From positions 597,915 through 661,914 of the forward strand of contig VXBM01000421.1 in NCBI GenBank assembly GCA_013400155.1: a DNA stretch of 64,000 nucleotides, read 5' to 3'. Made by a program: the position numbers and the translations under genes. Shown here in pieces: positions 1-12,333 of this stretch. The DNA is from Helopsaltes ochotensis. Lineage: Eukaryota > Chordata > Aves > Passeriformes > Locustellidae. Positions within the stretch are counted from its first letter, which is position 1; each line of letters opens with the position of its first letter. A model generated the notes under the pieces. That model was not told where the DNA came from, did no database searches, and was given only the letters and a program-made list of their open reading frames with translations.

Positions 1-3000
1 TTCAAATCCAAAGCAAAAATATCTTGCATTAAAATAGTACAGTCCCTCCCTCCCCCCCAGTTCAATTACTAAAATCCAGGAGAGGGTTACTAGCAGTTTC
101 AAAATTGCCTAATTATCCAGTGCAATCCAATCTACGTCTTCAGAACAGTCTCTATGGTGGCAATAGCTCTTTTCTTCATTGGGGGATTAAATTGGTTCAC
201 GTGCTCTGAATAACCTAATCACTGCTGCCAATACAGTAACAAATGAAGGGAAAAACCTGCCTTATGAGCTAGAAAAATATTTACAGGCCACACTACTCCT
301 GCAAGAAGCCTTTTAAAGCTATTTCTCAGTATCAGGCAGGACATAAGGCAAAATCAAATATCTATACCTAAAACAAAAAAGCCCACAACAACAATTAGGT
401 TACTAAGATACCTTTACTCGAGCCTATGATGAAATTTTCAAGAAAGATGGCTTGGGGGGGGAAATGAAGTCCAAACACCTAATGCTAAAATACTGAGCAG
501 ATAAACAAAGAGCACAGGAGACATGCACAACACAGTGTAATCATTACCAAAAAAACAAGGCAGCAAAATCAGCCAGAAATATTAGATAACAAAAACTATC
601 ACACTAATGCCATAAGTATTAAAACATTAAAAACATATTCATTCTCTTCTGTTAATTAATTTAAAGGTTCCCCAGTCTGCATTCTTCTATTTAATGAAGC
701 CAACAGCAAAACAACCCTAAAATTTGCTGGCACTAGCTATCCAAACCCAAGATGAATTTTAATATTAAATACACAGATCTATTTGTTAAGCAGAAGTGAA
801 CTAGCACAGCTCGTTCTGACAATATTAGAAACTAAGTAACCCTTAATTCAAAGCAAGTATTTCACAATTTAAAAAAAACAGCCATCCACGACAATCCACT
901 AAGCAGAATTCAACAAAAAGGCCTCAGAAAATGATGCTCCCAAATGGTTAGCCTTTACATCAGCAATCCTACAATAAACAGGCCCTGAGCACATACCGTC
1001 AGGGTTTTTGGGATACATTTCTTTCATTAATCTCCAATATTAGCAGCAGCAGCATCACTCACTCTTCCGTTCCTTTCCTCCTAAAATACATTCCCCAGGA
1101 GTCCTTTCAATGCAATTTTATCAGCGTTTCCAGGAGGTCTCTCAGCCACATCCCTACGCACAGAGGCGGCAGGGATCTCTGCATTTGTAACAATCCATGG
1201 CTGCAAAGGAGGGTGGCAGGCACGGCGACCGTACCAGAACCAAAATGCTGAGTTCTCTCCTGCAGCACACGTACACACACAGCCCGCGTCAGTGCCCGCC
1301 GCTCGCAACAGCCACCACAATGATGACACAAAATCTACAGAAAAAGCATGCATTACTCACTGGGTTTTATTCTTTAGCCTCTTCAGCATGTAATTCTTTA
1401 CAATGTAGTAGGTATGAAACGAAACATTTTCCCTTTATTCCACGGATGCCGCTGTGTGAATACCATTAGACACCAAGGACAATAGGCAGGATCAGCTCGA
1501 ACATTAAGAGCAAATATTTAATGGAAGACTGGTTACCCCCGTCTCTCCCTTTCACATCTCTGCCTCATGTATCCAGGCACGGGTGGTACTGGCTCCCTTG
1601 AGAGGCTGTAGCTAGCAGCTGAGGCACAACTAAAACATGGCATGGATGTCAAGGAGCTGATGTCACCAAAACAAGTATTTCTCTGATAAACCCGGCAATT
1701 CCGTTAGGCAAGTCCTACAAATCGATGGGAATTGTTCGGCTGGACGTGCTGTGTTACACAATGCACTGCAGCACCAAGAGTGATAAATCAGATCAAGATC
1801 TGACAGGGTAAATAAGCTGAGACTCCAATAACTAAGTTATAAAGCTGCCAATCAGCTGCTGGGATCCACGCACGCTGGCAGAAGCGCTGGCACCTCGGGG
1901 CACAGGAGAGAACACAACCAAACGTCTCTGAAACAACCTTGTTTATTTAATTCTGAAAGAACAGCGCATCTGCTGAAAAAGTAAAAGTGAAATGCAAGAC
2001 TGGTCTAAAAGTCTGCCATCTTTATCAGCAAACACTGATCAAGTACCCAAGGCTCCAGTCCAGCAGATGCCGGGAACACCCGAGAGAGGTGACATTCAGT
2101 GTCTGGGAAGGGATGGGAGATGTCTGAGCCACGCTGTCACCTCACAGCAGCACTGCCAGCACAGTGAGCTCAGGGAAAGGGGCTGCTGGGAACCACAGCT
2201 GTGCACTGACACTGGGAGCTGGGGCTGGCTCCAATGAAAAGCACAGAAATTCAGGAGCAAAGGAATACAGAGACAATACAAGTGCAGATGCTGGAGACTG
2301 CAGATTCTGTCTCACAGACAGCACCACATCAATATAAGAAGAAAGCTTCTTCAAGCACAGAAATAACTTTCCTTAAGTCATGCAAATGGAATTGAAATAT
2401 CAGTCGAGGTTTATTTCATTAATGGGATTACACGCTTTTATTTCAAGCTTTGCTGGCTGGTACAATCTCAAAACCATATCAATTTAACAAAGGTGAGGAT
2501 AGGTAGCAACTCTATCATTAAATTTTGACATAAATGCAAACCCTCCAGTCTGTACTCCTGCACTCTTCTTCCAAAGGATTATTATTCTGAAGGAGCTGGA
2601 AAGAAAAACCCTACAATCCTACAGAAATACAGATTTGCACTTCAGAAGATCACAGACTATTGGAAAGAGCCACTCCATGACCTAACGTGGACACGTCTGA
2701 GCAACAGATTGGAAATGCAATTATTTCACAGTTCAATGGTTTTATTTAAAAACTCCATTTCAAACTGTCTGTAGTTCTGTAACAAACCAGCAATCCACAC
2801 TTAGAACTTCTAATTTAAGTAGAAGCTCATTTTGGAGAGACCAACTACTTCACTGTTTATTTGTCTCTGGAAAAAACCTGAGGCAAACTCATAAGCTTCT
2901 TTATAGTGCAAACATGATGCTCCAGAAAACATTTATCTATATTACATAATATTCTCACTTTTAAAAGGATTTCCTATGAACATAACTACAGCAATAAAGA

Positions 3001-4733
3001 CACAAAATAAGAATTGAAAACATGATGAAGATTTTCTGAGGCAAGGACAATATTTCAGTCCTGACAACATAAACAGTCCCTTAAATAAACTGTATCACCA
3101 ATACCAGTAACATTTCCATACAGTCCCAGTGCAATGCAGATGTTTGTTGTGGACCTTTGGCTAACAAGCAACAATACTGAATGTATTAGTCCACGCTAAA
3201 TTACAATTTAAAACACAATTTAATAGCTCTGTTGCAAAAAAAATAGTTATAGTTATACCTAGGCCACAAGGCTAAATTTCCATGCAGGCCTCACAGATGC
3301 AAACAGGTAATATGCATCAAATTAATTCATGAAACCATAAGAAACCTGGCCAGAGATCCCTTATCAAGCACCATCCAACTAAAGAGGCTTTTTAAACAAT
3401 CTGAGTGTGATTCAACATGACCTTAAAATCATACAGGGAGAAATACCCTACAGACACAATAACCAGGTCAGCTGAGCCACACTCGGCTGTGCTTTCTGCA
3501 GCCCATCTCATGGCTTGAGAGAACTAAAACTTCCAACAAATTAACACAAAAAAAAAACTTTCCTACTAGAATATCTACACCTTTAATGAGTTCATTAAAT
3601 TAGGTGTCTCAGGGATAATTTCTTTAACTCTTCTAATCATAGCAGAAGAGTCTTTATCCGTTGTCCTCGTTCGGCAAATGAGAGAAATTAATGTTGTACA
3701 TTTACTTTCTTTTCTTCCTCTCTAAAGGACAATTTTAACAGCCCAGTCAACATGAAAACTTACCTGGTTTTTACACCCAAACTTTCATCTACTGTAGTTT
3801 AAATGTAGAAAATCATATCTGAACTCTAAGTTTTTGGTATTTATTTCACCTCTCTCCATCTCCATAGATGTTCTCAATAGAGCAATTATTAGCAAATTAG
3901 CATTATTTCTCTGATTAAAACCAATATTCACAACTATTACCACTGCACTACTCATCTTTAGCCAGTCTGTCAGAGTAAATCCTGATCAACCAAGTACTTT
4001 TCTCCTAGTATGCATTACTTGCTCTTATCAGCAATTAATTTTATCTCCTCTTATATTTCTCAAGGAGAAGAGCAAAGGTCCTTCAAATTCTTCAGTCAGC
4101 TTTCCTTTATAGTCCTGTGAGCAGCCAAGCATCAGCTGGTACCTTTGCCACCCAATTATTCCCATTCCTTTCCTTAACATTTGCCAAGATATGAATAAAG
4201 TCCTGATGCCATCCCTCTGTAATGAGAGCTGACTATACAGCTATTTAATCCTTTTATCCCTGTGCAGTTCAGGCCATTGAAATACAGGTAAACCATATCA
4301 ATTATGTGCCCTTCCTCTGGAGGTTTATCTACCTCTCACAGGATTATTTTTATAGAGATTAATAACCTTTTTATTAAAATGGCTGTATCTCCCTCTTCAG
4401 TACATCATTTCTTTTCCCTGAAAGTTAAAAAACCAAAAAAAATACCCAGGGAAAAAAGCAAAAGCCTACATTCAAATAGGTATCTAAAATACTGTTGTCT
4501 CCTCCTCCGAATGTATCAACCACAAAAACTCAGAAACATAAAAAAAACTGCTACAACACTGACCTATGCAATTTCTCTGTTGGCAAAATGTAAGACACTT
4601 GACATTCTTTTAAGAGAACAAAACAGATACACACACGTATATAGCACTAGATTCTGAAAATCTTTTAATACTTTTCTTTTATGTGTGACCAAAAAATCAT
4701 TTCACTAGAGTTTGATAACATTTTAGTACTCAC
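1..4733 (-). other. PRKCZ: PRKCZ intron 4 (3' part of intron off window)
   Basis: AT-rich intronic DNA. I see no further PRKCZ exon and no recognisable interspersed repeat. Open frames here are short and lack splice or homology support. Two local GC/CpG rises stand out, at about 1060-1345 and, weaker, at 1870-2230. The first is listed separately as a candidate internal promoter. Confidence 0.7.
1063..1345 (-). promoter_or_regulatory. PRKCZ: Candidate internal promoter / alternative first exon of PRKCZ (PKM-zeta type)
   Basis: About a dozen CpG dinucleotides lie in about 300 bp inside an otherwise CpG-poor intron. They are clustered at 1215-1310 and include a half-CRE (TGACGCGG on the minus strand, near 1285-1292). 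Downstream on the minus strand a strong splice donor occurs (GGAAGA|GTGAGT; GT at 1062-1061), so an exon ending at 1063 is possible. In mammals the brain PKM-zeta transcript starts from a promoter inside PRKCZ, upstream of the exons encoding the hinge and kinase; this intron is the matching position. That it is a promoter here is inference only. Confidence 0.35.
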
Positions 4734-4784
4734 GATCTTCTCCTGGACAAGGCATGCCGGGTTTCTCTGGAGTACTTGGGAAAA
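4734..4784 (-). CDS. PRKCZ: PRKCZ coding exon 4 (linker to pseudosubstrate)
   Basis: This 51-bp exon encodes VFPSTPEKPGMPCPGED and one base of the next codon. The acceptor is TTTTAG and the donor GTGAGT. The next exon (pseudosubstrate and C1) is not found between here and position 1. Confidence 0.93.
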
Positions 4785-7700
4785 CTAAAACAAAAACATT
4801 AGATTTTTAAGGTAAAAGATTCTCAGTAATACTTTTTCCTTGATTCCTGAATATATTTACACACAGACAGTTTTTGGAAGCCTTTAAATGATTCTACACG
4901 AGAAATGATGCAATCAAAATTTGCTTCTGGACTGGCAGGAGTTTATACTGGAGTAAAGCATGAACAAATCTGTGCAGTGCTGAACTCAAAGCCTCCTGCA
5001 CAGCTTCAGCTTTGAGCTCCAGTTCCTTCCTCAGCATCAAACTCCAGGGCAGCAGCCACACAAAGGAGGATACTTGACAGGCAAGGGAGTCACACCAACC
5101 TCCCACTTAAGCAGCTGTTGGGATTATCAGACACACAGGGGTTCCTGAAGTGTGCAATACTTGCCATGAATAATCAGCCCTTCGCCTCTGTTCTGACAAT
5201 ACAAACGGAAGGCTTCCTCCAGCTCCATCTGAGATGAGATGGTACAGGGGTCACCTAACACAAAAAAAAAGCAACACACAGGCAAGTTTACCGCTGAGGA
5301 ATTCAGTGGAGAATTTCAGCTGGTAAAAAATGTAACCAGCTTCAAGTATTGCCTTTCTTTCCATCACTTGATATTAAGCTGGCATTTTGATCAAAGCCAA
5401 AATGAAACAACACAATTATTCCTTCGAATTTCATCAAAATTGAGTAGACAGAACTATCCTATAGGATAACAAAAAAATAAAAGTGAACAGATACACCTAA
5501 AGGTCCCCCCCATTTTCTTCTTGTCTGCTTGGGGTCACATTATTAGCATTACCTTGGGAGGGTTATTTTTGTTAAAACTGGATAATTAATCCATAAATCC
5601 ACTTAACCAGACACACGTAAAGTACAGTACGTCACAATGCACTGAGAGCAAGCAAAGAAGCAAGAGTGTCCCTCTGAACTCTGTCTCTTTGTGGAACAGC
5701 CTGGGGTGACACGTGACCTTATGATATCCAGGTCAAATGATGACCCCAATGTCAAGCCACATATTAAACTTTCATTTCTTATTTTTAAAAAACGTTCTTA
5801 TTTTGTAAAATGATGAATCCAGGGCCCAGCTACCTCTCTTTGAAGGCCACTGCCTGTTGATGATCTATAAATGCAGCAATAGCGCGACATGAAAGACAAA
5901 AGAATTATTTGTACTGCAAATCGACAATCCATACTCCTTATATGTTTACGGGATTTTATCATGAGTGAGCTATTCATAGTTCAAACCTTTTGGATCTTGT
6001 CAAAAAGAAAGAAACACTATAAAAGCCCAACAGAAAATCTATTTTTCTTCATCTCTTGGTAGGTTTTGTTTATTCATTAAGCCATCGGCGATTGTTTGCT
6101 TTTAGTTGGTTCAAAGAGAACATCTGTTTGTGCAATCAGTCAAATGAACTTAAATTCCATGTGGCAAAAAGGGGAAACACTGGCGTGCAGAAATAGGATA
6201 ACTCACAAAACCCAGGAGGATCGAGGACAGCCAATACAGAAGATTGGCTGAAACTCAACAACTCAGGCCCAGGAATCAGAAAAAGGTTGTACAGGTATGT
6301 GTTTAACCAAGATTAGAGAAAAATACTTACTAGAACAGAGACTAAATAAATTTGCTTTAATTTAAATAAGCTTCAAAAAGCCAAGGCAACAGAGAGCCCT
6401 ACAAAGGAACACTTAACAGGACTCATGTCTTAGAATCCTCCAACTCAAAACTCAGGGGGTTTTCTTCTTCCCTGCAATAATCACCCTTTATTAGCAGACA
6501 TGCAGTTCAACCAGCTAAGCACAGGCAATGTAATTATCTCCCATGTCCTTCTGATCAGGTTACTCTTTATTACACCACCATTAAACTGAGGTTGGTACAG
6601 TTTCCTCTGTCCTTCCTGTTATTCCAAAGATACAGAGTAAAATTTAGACGTATTAATACTACTCCTTGGGATCTTAAAAAGGGCTGAGTCGTTTTTGACT
6701 ACCAGCTACCTCCTTCCAAGGTCAGTACTTTGAAATTCCATTCACTCAAACAACACCATCAGCTAAGAGAGCTATTAAAAAAAAACAAAACGCACCATTA
6801 CAACTATTTGCCAAACCAGTTTGGTGTTTTTCCACCTTTGTGTACTCAGTTCTAGTTCTGTAGGCCCTGGCTTTGCCAAGGTGCTTCTGTAGAAGTGAAT
6901 TCAAGTGTTACTGCAATCCCTGATGTCTCGAGTGAGCCTCATTTCTCCAAGCTTCCTGCTCTGTGACAGGGTTCTGTAATTAGGTATTTAGAAGAAAAAA
7001 AAAAACAACAAACTCCACAGTATGATATTTGTTTATACAAGTTCCTCAATGTCCCTTTTCTGTACCACAGTGAACAACAAACCCTGAGAAGTATTTCAGT
7101 GCAATACCTTCATCATCAATCCACTTGAGGGTAATTGGCTGCTCCTGTTGCAAGTTACACATCTCATGCACTTCATCACAGAGTTCGGTGTAGCTCATGG
7201 ATGCATCCAAGTTTGTTATCAGCATGTCCCTGCAGAAGATGAAAACATCAGCTTTTAGCAGAAAATACCTTCATATGCCAACAGTTCCATCTATGGGGAC
7301 CAAGCTGCAGAATCATACAGAATGAGCATTTCCCATATAAAACACTCCCACTGTGCCAGCAGGATTACACTTCACAGTGCTTAACTTAAAAATACTTCAG
7401 TATGGAGGAAATAAATGTGTTAATTACCCGTCTTTAATTCATGTTTACTTAGGTGAGCCAAGCTCCCTTATTATAATTATCAGCGTTTGAAGTGTTGTTA
7501 AAACACAAACCAGAAGCTTTCGTAATATTTTTTTTTTTTAAATCCAGGTGCTTCTTCCATCAGGAGATAAATAAAATCTCAATTACAGTAAAATCCTTTT
7601 TTACTGTAGGCTTTTCCTCACATCCACTATATTGTTTGAGATGAAGGTTTTGACTAGGTGAATTCTCAAAAGATGTAATTACAGAAAAATTCAGATAAAA

Positions 7701-10700
7701 TCTTACTCTTACTTGCACTCTACCTTTGTAGTGTTCAGAGAGCATGAACCCAATCCTGAACTCTCTATGTAGGCTATACATTATCTCAGGAATTTGTGAC
7801 AATAACTTTTGATCTAATGGAAGTCCACAACTCCTGTCAAATACTGAAGAAAGGAAAGGAGATTACACAAAACAAAATCTGATAATACAAACAAGACTTT
7901 CCACCATTTAAAAAATATTTTTCAAATAACTGACTCTGAGAAATCGATTAATAAACAAGTGCAAAGATTAAATCATTTCACTGCCTCCAAAACCTTCCAG
8001 AGGACAATTAGGGAACTTTTTTGTTAGTTAATGGCTACTGGCATGTGCAATTCCTTCCCCTCTTAGTTTAATACAGAAAATATATCAGAAGTTGTCCAAC
8101 ATGACTGAGATAATTATCCTGTTTCCATACTGTGTGACAAGTCATTTTAGAAAAAACGTTATACAATATATTCTGCCTATTTATGTCTTTCAGCCAGCAG
8201 TTGAATAGTTACTACACTGAAATAAAGAACTTAAATTCCACAACTTACATTTTAAATTACAGGCAGCAATAACTTGCCATTTTGCCTTTGCTGAGAAAAA
8301 CTACTATAAGCAAAGCTCTAAAACAATCATCTTAAAGAACTGTGCTGCTTCAAATTCAGATTAAAAGCACTGCTACCTTTTCCAGTGTATCTTTAATCTA
8401 TACTTTGTAGAGCTCTCAAAGAACAGCAACTTAGTAATTCTTCCTAACAGCAACAGCCAAAGAAATACATATGCTACCTGCCAAGCTGTAAATCCTTATC
8501 ATCCACAGCACTGAGAGCTGTCAGGTGAGGTTGAGTTTAAGAACATTTCCCTGTCAAAGAAGTCATGTTTTATGCATTTATGAAAGTAAGAGACCAAGCT
8601 GGTTCTCACAGCAGTGTTTGAGGGCTGGTGCAATGCCTTGCCCCAACACAAGGCCACCCACAAATGCAGCTCATTGTTTAATGCCCTGCCACCACCAGCA
8701 ACTCGTGAAATGTGGTGACCGTGGACAATCACACTTGCACAAGTACCTACAGAATATTCAAAAACTGCAAATACACTGTAAGACAACACTACTACACTAT
8801 AAACTCCAAATAAAGCTGGCCACTACTCATCAGCCTTGAACTGTTAAAATTATTATAACAGATGTCATTCTACAAGTCAATTAATGAACTTCATATCCAT
8901 GATGCCCGTGTTCCTTTGAGATTTACTGTATTTAATCCTAACATCTCTACAGCCATATCAGGCAACCAGGGCACAGGGAAGTGAAAACCATTCCATGTTT
9001 AACACTAAATAATCCCATGGGACACTTTAAAAAATATATCTTTGAAATAGGACACTACACAGCAATATGAAGAGCTAAAGACCGGTGAGTTCTGTATAAG
9101 CAGTTCTAGCAAGAGAAATAATTCCAGTGACAGGTCAAACATGTCACCTCTCAGAGCCAAGGTAACACAGCAAACCAGACTGCACCACTGCTCTGTTTCA
9201 GTGAGTTCTAGTAACCAGGTATAAACTAGAGAGGCAACTTATGTAATTCTAGGTTCATTATTGCAGTTACTTCGTTTTTCTTTTGTAATCTATTCTGGCA
9301 CTGATCTCTACTGTGCTATGTTAGGAATTCTGTCACACCCAGGAACAGGAATACCTGAGATACTCAGCCTCCAGAGATACACTCAACACTCACATGTTCA
9401 ACTTCCTCGTGCCCAGATTTCCAACAGGGATTTCAATATGGCATCAGTACTATGATTTTAATTTTAGCAGCTACTTGAACAAGTTAGTCCCTAACTCTGA
9501 AGTTGCCCAGCATCAATGGTTTCCTGCAGTCTGTCAAACTTGTTCAAAAGCTGAGTGCAGTACCGCAATGGAGTTACTGAGATGATCAGTTATAGAGGCT
9601 ATAATGCCAGAAAGAGTCAGTTTCTCACACCATTTGATCAAAATCGAACAAAAAGGACAAGAAAAGAACAAAACCAAAATTCATAGAGCTTAGAACTCTT
9701 GTTTGTAAACTGACTTCCACAGACTTCACAGCTAATGCAAAAGACTGAATGTAGTGTTGCAGGAAAAACTGCAGTAGTTTATTGTAAAACATGGTAATAA
9801 TAATTACTTGACTTCTAACATTGACACAGTTATTATCACCTCCCCCAGTTCTGCACAGACAAGTTCCACAGACACACTCCTTTCACTTTATTTCAACCCT
9901 ACCTGCCAGCAAGCCACCCCAAATTATTTACACCCAGTTCTGCTGGTGTTTGGAGTGCCCTCCCTTACACAGTTGAGGCAGCTTTCCTACTGCATCCCCA
10001 CATTAATTCAATTGCTCTAGAACTCTAAATTCAGGACCTCAAACTACATGGCATTGATAAGTAGGTAAGTTTAAAAAGAAAACATTTTGTTTTCAATAAA
10101 ATTTGTGAAGTGACTTTCATAACTGCATCACATTTAACTCAAAACAACGTTTTTCTACACCATAAGGTAAGAACCTGCACAGTAGTAGCTACATTTACTT
10201 ATTTAGCAGTAAAACATCAGAAAAGATCACTCATGTCACTAACTAAATGCCAACAAGTTCTAACATCTAAATATTTCCAATCAAGTTTAAGGATCTACTT
10301 GGGTCAAATATTTAGCTCCTCAAATGCCTTCAACCCAGGCCTTGAAGGAAGACAGGAGAGACTAAAGGAACATTATTTTACAAGGTCCTCAGAGTGGCAG
10401 CAAACCAATCAGATTAAGCACACCTGAAAATTCAAATTTCATGTTGCTGCAATAAAGCCTTCCTGTTTCTACTGACAACTGAGTGAAGTCATAAAGGGCC
10501 ATGACATTCTGATTACAGACAGGATAAAATGCAATAAGTGCATCTGAAAGCTGGAGATGGATCTAGACCTGGCTGTGACCACGGCAATCAATAATCCATC
10601 AACCCACAACGACCGTGGGTTTGTCAGTTATGCACATTTTCTCCCCATCTGAGAGAATGAATTAATTTTTCTTCTTGATCAGCATGCTGCAGGAGTCTGA

Positions 10701-10934
10701 CTGGTATTTTAATAGCTCAGAAGTTTACCTGCCTGATCTGATGTTAATTACAAATCCACCAAAGCCCTGGTTACTCTATCACTAGGTCAGACCACGAACT
10801 CCTGCTCAATATGCTTCAAAAATAGACAGGTCACAACACAGAGGAAAGGACACACTGACTTACCCACTGTAGTGTGTTTTTACTCTGATGAAGTTTTTGT
10901 TCAGATCAGTTTTTGAGCCCATTCTGCTAGGCAT
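4734..10934 (-). CDS. PRKCZ: Protein kinase C zeta, N-terminal part (4 coding exons, continues off left edge)
   Basis: Atypical PKC zeta is a cytosolic Ser/Thr kinase of the Par6/Par3 polarity complex and of p62/NF-kB signalling, and is independent of calcium and diacylglycerol. Coding exons in transcript order are 10934-10864, 7229-7108, 5254-5165 and 4784-4734. They join in phase to 111 codons plus one base. The product starts MPSRMGSKTDL and matches the PKC-zeta start (MPSR.G) better than PKC-iota. The PB1 domain runs from about residue 15 to 97 and includes the acidic OPCA segment DDEGDPCTISSQMELEEAF. The last exon ends VFPSTPEKPGMPCPGED, just before the family's pseudosubstrate, C1 and kinase regions, which lie beyond position 1. 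One intron uses a GC donor. The neighbour GABRD on the same strand reproduces human synteny. PRKCI is excluded by the N-terminus and by synteny. Confidence 0.95.
5165..5254 (-). CDS. PRKCZ: PRKCZ coding exon 3 (PB1 OPCA segment; GC splice donor)
   Basis: It encodes GDPCTISSQMELEEAFRLYC then QNRGEGLIIH (90 bp). The acceptor is TTAG. The donor reads CATG|GCAAGT, so this is a GC-AG intron: only this cut keeps the frame into the VFPSTPE exon. The nearest GT, three bases inside the intron, shifts the frame. Confidence 0.93.
7108..7229 (-). CDS. PRKCZ: PRKCZ coding exon 2 (PB1 domain, first half)
   Basis: It encodes GDMLITNLDASMSYTELCDE and then VHEMCNLQQEQPITLKWIDDE. It is flanked by CTGCAG on the acceptor side and GTATTG on the donor side, and is 122 bp with matching phase on both sides. 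The sequence is a clear PKC-zeta PB1 segment, with the conserved LC-EV--MC and ITLKW motifs. Confidence 0.95.
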
Positions 10935-10937
10935 GGT
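10864..10937 (-). CDS. PRKCZ: PRKCZ first coding exon (start codon at 10934-10932)
   Basis: The exon encodes MPSRMGSKTDLNKNFIRV followed by KTHYSG and ends at a good GTAAGT donor (10863-10858). The ATG lies 3 bases after an AG (ATACAG then ACCATG), so the exon probably begins at 10937 and is spliced to an upstream non-coding exon in the CpG island. The acceptor's pyrimidine tract is weak, so the exact 5' boundary is inferred. Human PRKCZ starts with the same MPSR motif. Confidence 0.85.
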
Positions 10938-11449
10938 CTGTATTTAGCAACTATATAAAATTATAAGTATGCAGAAATAAGTTGATTCAAGGCAGAGAAC
11001 AGATTCTGAAATGAAGAGCTTCACATGTGAAATGTGCTTCTGCTCCAGATGATTCGCAATCCAGCTGCATAGATAAAAAAGACAGAATATTGATGAACAT
11101 ACACACACTGCTAAATAAATGAGTTGTGTCAAATTTTAGAAACACAAATAGCTTTACATAGAACAGCAAAAAAAATCAAAAGGAAAACGTGTAAGACCAT
11201 TGACCTGCACAGAAATTAAATAAGACTGGTTTAAAATACCCTGTACAATTTAGCTTTACAGAAACATCCCAAGCACTTGAGGATATTTTATTAAAAAATC
11301 TTCCAACAGCTCCCTCCTGGCTGAAACGCTCTACAGAAGTTTTCACTTATTCATCAACACAGCATCTTACTCTTTTCTCCCAAAGAATCAAGTAACTAAA
11401 ATAGTTTTTCTGTAAATAAAACACTGTAGTCAATTACTAGCAGTTAGAA

Positions 11450-11836
11450 ACTCACCCAAGAGAAAGAGCAGAGGAACTCCGAGGGGTAATTTAGCATACC
11501 TCTATGACTGGAGCCCGACAAACATCCTGTTTATTCCAGATTACCACCTCACGCACCAATGTATGTATCCAGACACCTCCTTAACCCCTCTGTCCAGGCA
11601 AGCCGGGCCACGGGTACCGGGGGAGCGGAGACTCCCGAGCTCTTGACCCGGCCCTCCCGGGGGCTCAGGGAACACGCGGCCCCTCCCGCCCGGCCGGGGT
11701 CCCCCCTCAGCCCCGGCCTGCGGGGAGCGGCCGGGACGCGACACCTTCGCTCGGGACGAGGCGGCGCCGGCACTTCCCCGGACGGAGCGGGCTCTGCCCG
11801 GCCTCCCCACCGGGACCGTCCGGACTCCTACCTGCT
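11450..11836 (-). other. PRKCZ: Possible splice donors of PRKCZ 5'UTR exon(s)
   Basis: On the minus strand between the CpG island and the start-codon exon there are two good donors: CAG|GTAGGA (GT at 11831-11830) and TTGG|GTGAGT (GT at 11455-11454). Either could end a non-coding first exon that splices to 10937. The sequence alone does not decide which is used. Confidence 0.4.
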
Positions 11837-12333
11837 CCGACCGCGGCAGTCCCACCCCGCACAGCGGGGCCGCTCCCTGAGCCGTGCCCGGCTACACCTC
11901 CGCGGCCTCAAGTTGCTCAAAGTCCCGCAAGGAAGTTTCGAAGCGGACTTTGCCTCGCTGCCGGCGGTGCCCCGGCGGGGACCGGCAGCGGCGGCGGCCG
12001 GCGGAGAAGCCGCGCTGTCCCTCAGGTGCCCCCTCGAGTCCCGCCCCGGGTGCCCCCGGCGCCCCTCAGCCGCTGCCCAGGCTCAGCCCCCCGCGCCCGC
12101 GGCAACATGGCGGCCTGAGGGCGGGAGGCGCAGCCAATGGGGAGCCAATCCCCGCCCGCGGCCCGGCCCCCCCGCCAATGGCAGCGCGGGAACCGTTACC
12201 TGGGGAGCCGGAGCGTCCCGGCCAACCAGAGCGGCCGGGGGGGCGGCGGGGAACACCTGCGGCCAATGGGAGCGCGGCGCTGCAGGGAGCGGCGGCTGAG
12301 GGAGCGGGGGGGGGGACAGGTGTGAGGGGACAG
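11590..12333 (-). promoter_or_regulatory. PRKCZ: CpG island, likely PRKCZ promoter
   Basis: The sequence is very GC- and CpG-rich and sits about 0.7-1.4 kb upstream of the PRKCZ start-codon exon. It has four CCAAT boxes on the plus strand (12134-12138, 12145-12149, 12175-12179, 12263-12267), a GC box near 12149-12158 and an ATGGCGGC (YY1-like) site near 12106-12113. No TATA box is evident. It is cut on the right by an assembly gap. Long open frames across it on both strands are a product of GC content. A divergent transcript is possible but nothing here shows one. Confidence 0.75.

Larger units (their letters stand above)
4785..10863 (-). other. PRKCZ: PRKCZ introns 1-3 between coding exons
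   Basis: Introns at 4785-5164 (GC-AG), 5255-7107 and 7230-10863. They are AT-rich with short A/T homopolymers (for example near 7529 and 6989). I recognise no RNA gene, transposon or extra exon in them. The short open frames at about 8525-8839 and 10110-10427 look like chance. Confidence 0.7.

Noticed and set aside
11541..12299. Long open frames on both strands at 11.5-12.3 kb
   Set aside because: GC-rich CpG island lacks AT-rich stop codons; products are Arg/Pro/Ala/Gly-rich with no known domain.
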